Positions 6,463 through 7,135 of a DNA stretch of 7,135 nt are shown piece by piece; position 1 is the first letter of the stretch, and the number at the start of each line of letters is the position of its first letter. The position numbers were made by a program, and so were the translations under genes. Source of the stretch: Flavobacteriaceae bacterium (GTDB taxonomy: Bacteria > Bacteroidota > Bacteroidia > Flavobacteriales > Flavobacteriaceae); NCBI GenBank assembly GCA_020347545.1, contig CP070731.1, positions 243,312 to 250,446 on the forward strand, in the 5' to 3' direction. The notes beneath the pieces were generated by a model that saw only the letters and a list, made by a program, of their open reading frames with translations, had not been told where the DNA came from and made no database searches.

Positions 6463-6870
6463 ATGATTCCGGATGATTCGATTTCTTATTCCTATACTCT
6501 GAAGGTAGATACTTCTCATTTAGATGAACTTATGCATGTAAATAACGTGGTTTATTTGCAATGGGTTAATGATATTTCAGAAAAGCATTGGAACTTGCTG
6601 GCAAGCCAGAAATTAAAAAACAAATATTTCTGGGTGGTTTTAAGGCATGAGCTCGATTATTTCCGCGAGGCCAGATTAGATGAAGAATTGACCATTTTAA
6701 CCTGGGTTGGAGAATCCAAGGGTGTTAAATCAGTAAGACATGTTGAAATATATAAAGATGATATACTTTTGTTAAGAGCCGCTTCTACCTGGTGCCTCAT
6801 CGACGCAGAGACGCAGCGGCCGACAAGAATAAAAAATGATATTCTTGACATATTGAAGGCAAAAAAATAA
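6463..6870 (+). CDS. Acyl-CoA thioesterase-like protein, hotdog fold (4HBT / FadM-YbgC type)
   Basis: The product is a 135-residue cytoplasmic protein without signal peptide or membrane segment, a usual length for single-hotdog thioesterases. The signature is Ser-His-Leu-Asp-Glu-Leu-Met-His-Val-Asn-Asn-Val-Val-Tyr-Leu near 18-32, close to the Asp-x-x-x-His-Val-Asn-Asn-x-x-Tyr-Leu pattern of FadM-like enzymes; Asp21 would be the catalytic acid. A second beta-sheet block, Arg-His-Glu-Leu-Asp-Tyr-x-Arg-Glu-Ala near 61-70, matches the strand that carries basic and acidic residues in this family, and Ala-Ser-Thr-Trp-Cys-Leu-Ile-Asp near 107-114 is the usual late strand. Family members hydrolyse fatty or aromatic acyl-CoAs and assemble as tetramers; the substrate here cannot be read from sequence. 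It starts 10 bases after hisIE and probably shares its transcript, with no evident metabolic link to histidine. It ends 6 bases before a convergent gene. Confidence 0.88.
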   Translation: MIPDDSISYSYTLKVDTSHLDELMHVNNVVYLQWVNDISEKHWNLLASQKLKNKYFWVVLRHELDYFREARLDEELTILTWVGESKGVKSVRHVEIYKDDILLLRAASTWCLIDAETQRPTRIKNDILDILKAKK

Positions 6871-6876
6871 GAATTG

Positions 6877-7135
6877 TTATGAACCAGCCATTTTCTTGGC
6901 CTCTATTAACTGCTTAAGAACGAATTCTACACCCGCCTCATTGTTACTTTTTGTACTGAATTTTGCAGCTTTTTTAACATTGTCGTGAGCGTTTTCCATC
7001 GCATAACTGAAAAAGGCCTGATCAATCATTTCAAGATCATTGTTAAAATCTCCAAACACCATGGTTTCTTCTTTCGAAACCCCCAGGGAATCCTGAAGTA
7101 ACTGAACCGCTCTTCCTTTGTTGGCTCCTGGATCG
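6877..7135 (-). CDS. Cof-type HAD-IIB family hydrolase, C-terminal part (5' end outside window)
   Basis: On the minus strand the frame is open from the right edge to TAA at 6877-6879, giving about 86 C-terminal residues. They begin Asp-Pro-Gly-Ala-Asn-Lys-Gly-Arg-Ala-Val, where the Lys is the HAD motif III residue typical of Cof/YidA-like enzymes, and continue to Met-Val-Phe-Gly-Asp-Phe-Asn-Asn-Asp-Leu-Glu-Met, the Gly-Asp-x-x-Asn-Asp motif IV that binds magnesium. Next comes Tyr-Ala-Met-Glu-Asn-Ala, then Ala-Lys-Phe-Ser-Thr-Lys-Ser-Asn-Asn-Glu-Ala-Gly-Val, the usual end of the core domain. These enzymes dephosphorylate small phosphorylated metabolites such as sugar phosphates or cofactors; the cap domain, which sets the substrate, is outside the window. 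ATG at 7060-7062 lies inside the gene and is not the start. The gene converges on the his operon and looks unrelated to it. It is not the histidinol-phosphatase, since that activity is in hisB. Confidence 0.9.
   Translation of the reverse strand, partial: DPGANKGRAVQLLQDSLGVSKEETMVFGDFNNDLEMIDQAFFSYAMENAHDNVKKAAKFSTKSNNEAGVEFVLKQLIEAKKMAGS

Noticed and set aside
6787..6830. Locally GC-rich patch in the thioesterase gene
   Set aside because: It is short, in frame and encodes the expected late strand of the hotdog fold; there is no sign of insertion or transfer.

Overview
The window holds a compact histidine-biosynthesis operon on the + strand in the order hisG(3' end)-hisD-hisC-hisB-hisH-hisA-hisF-hisIE. 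A small hotdog-fold acyl-CoA thioesterase gene follows, and the 3' part of a convergent Cof-type HAD phosphatase gene lies on the - strand. Nothing suggests a mobile element, CRISPR array or RNA gene. Junctions range from a 4-base overlap to about 10 bases, so no stretch of 300 bases lacks a gene.

The sequence points to a Bacteroidota bacterium, most likely a flavobacterium. The DNA is moderately AT-rich. Most starts lack a clear Shine-Dalgarno sequence and have A/T-rich leaders. HisG is the long form, HisB is the fused phosphatase-dehydratase and HisI is fused to HisE. The wording of HisC, HisD and HisB resembles flavobacterial versions from memory. No search was run, so the placement is an inference.

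Together the genes cover the whole route from PRPP and ATP to histidine: HisG (ATP phosphoribosyltransferase), HisIE (hydrolysis of the pyrophosphate and ring opening), HisA (isomerisation), HisH-HisF (glutamine-dependent imidazole formation), HisB (dehydratase and histidinol-phosphatase), HisC (aminotransferase) and HisD (dehydrogenase). No HisZ is expected with a long HisG. The thioesterase has no known place in histidine synthesis and may only share the transcript.

The main anomaly is in hisH. The gene is intact across 194 codons, with the Cys-His-Glu triad present, except for one in-frame TAG at codon 14 (3815-3817), directly after the N-terminal Gly-Ala-Gly-Asn-Val. All other genes look intact, and the HisF residues known to form the ammonia gate to HisH are kept. 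The likely explanations are a sequencing or assembly error, a very recent nonsense mutation (CAG to TAG is the simplest), or, less likely, stop-codon suppression or translation restart at GTG 3821. A second point is that the HisB phosphatase domain lacks all four zinc-ligand residues of the E. coli enzyme while keeping its HAD catalytic residues. I found no new biological system here.
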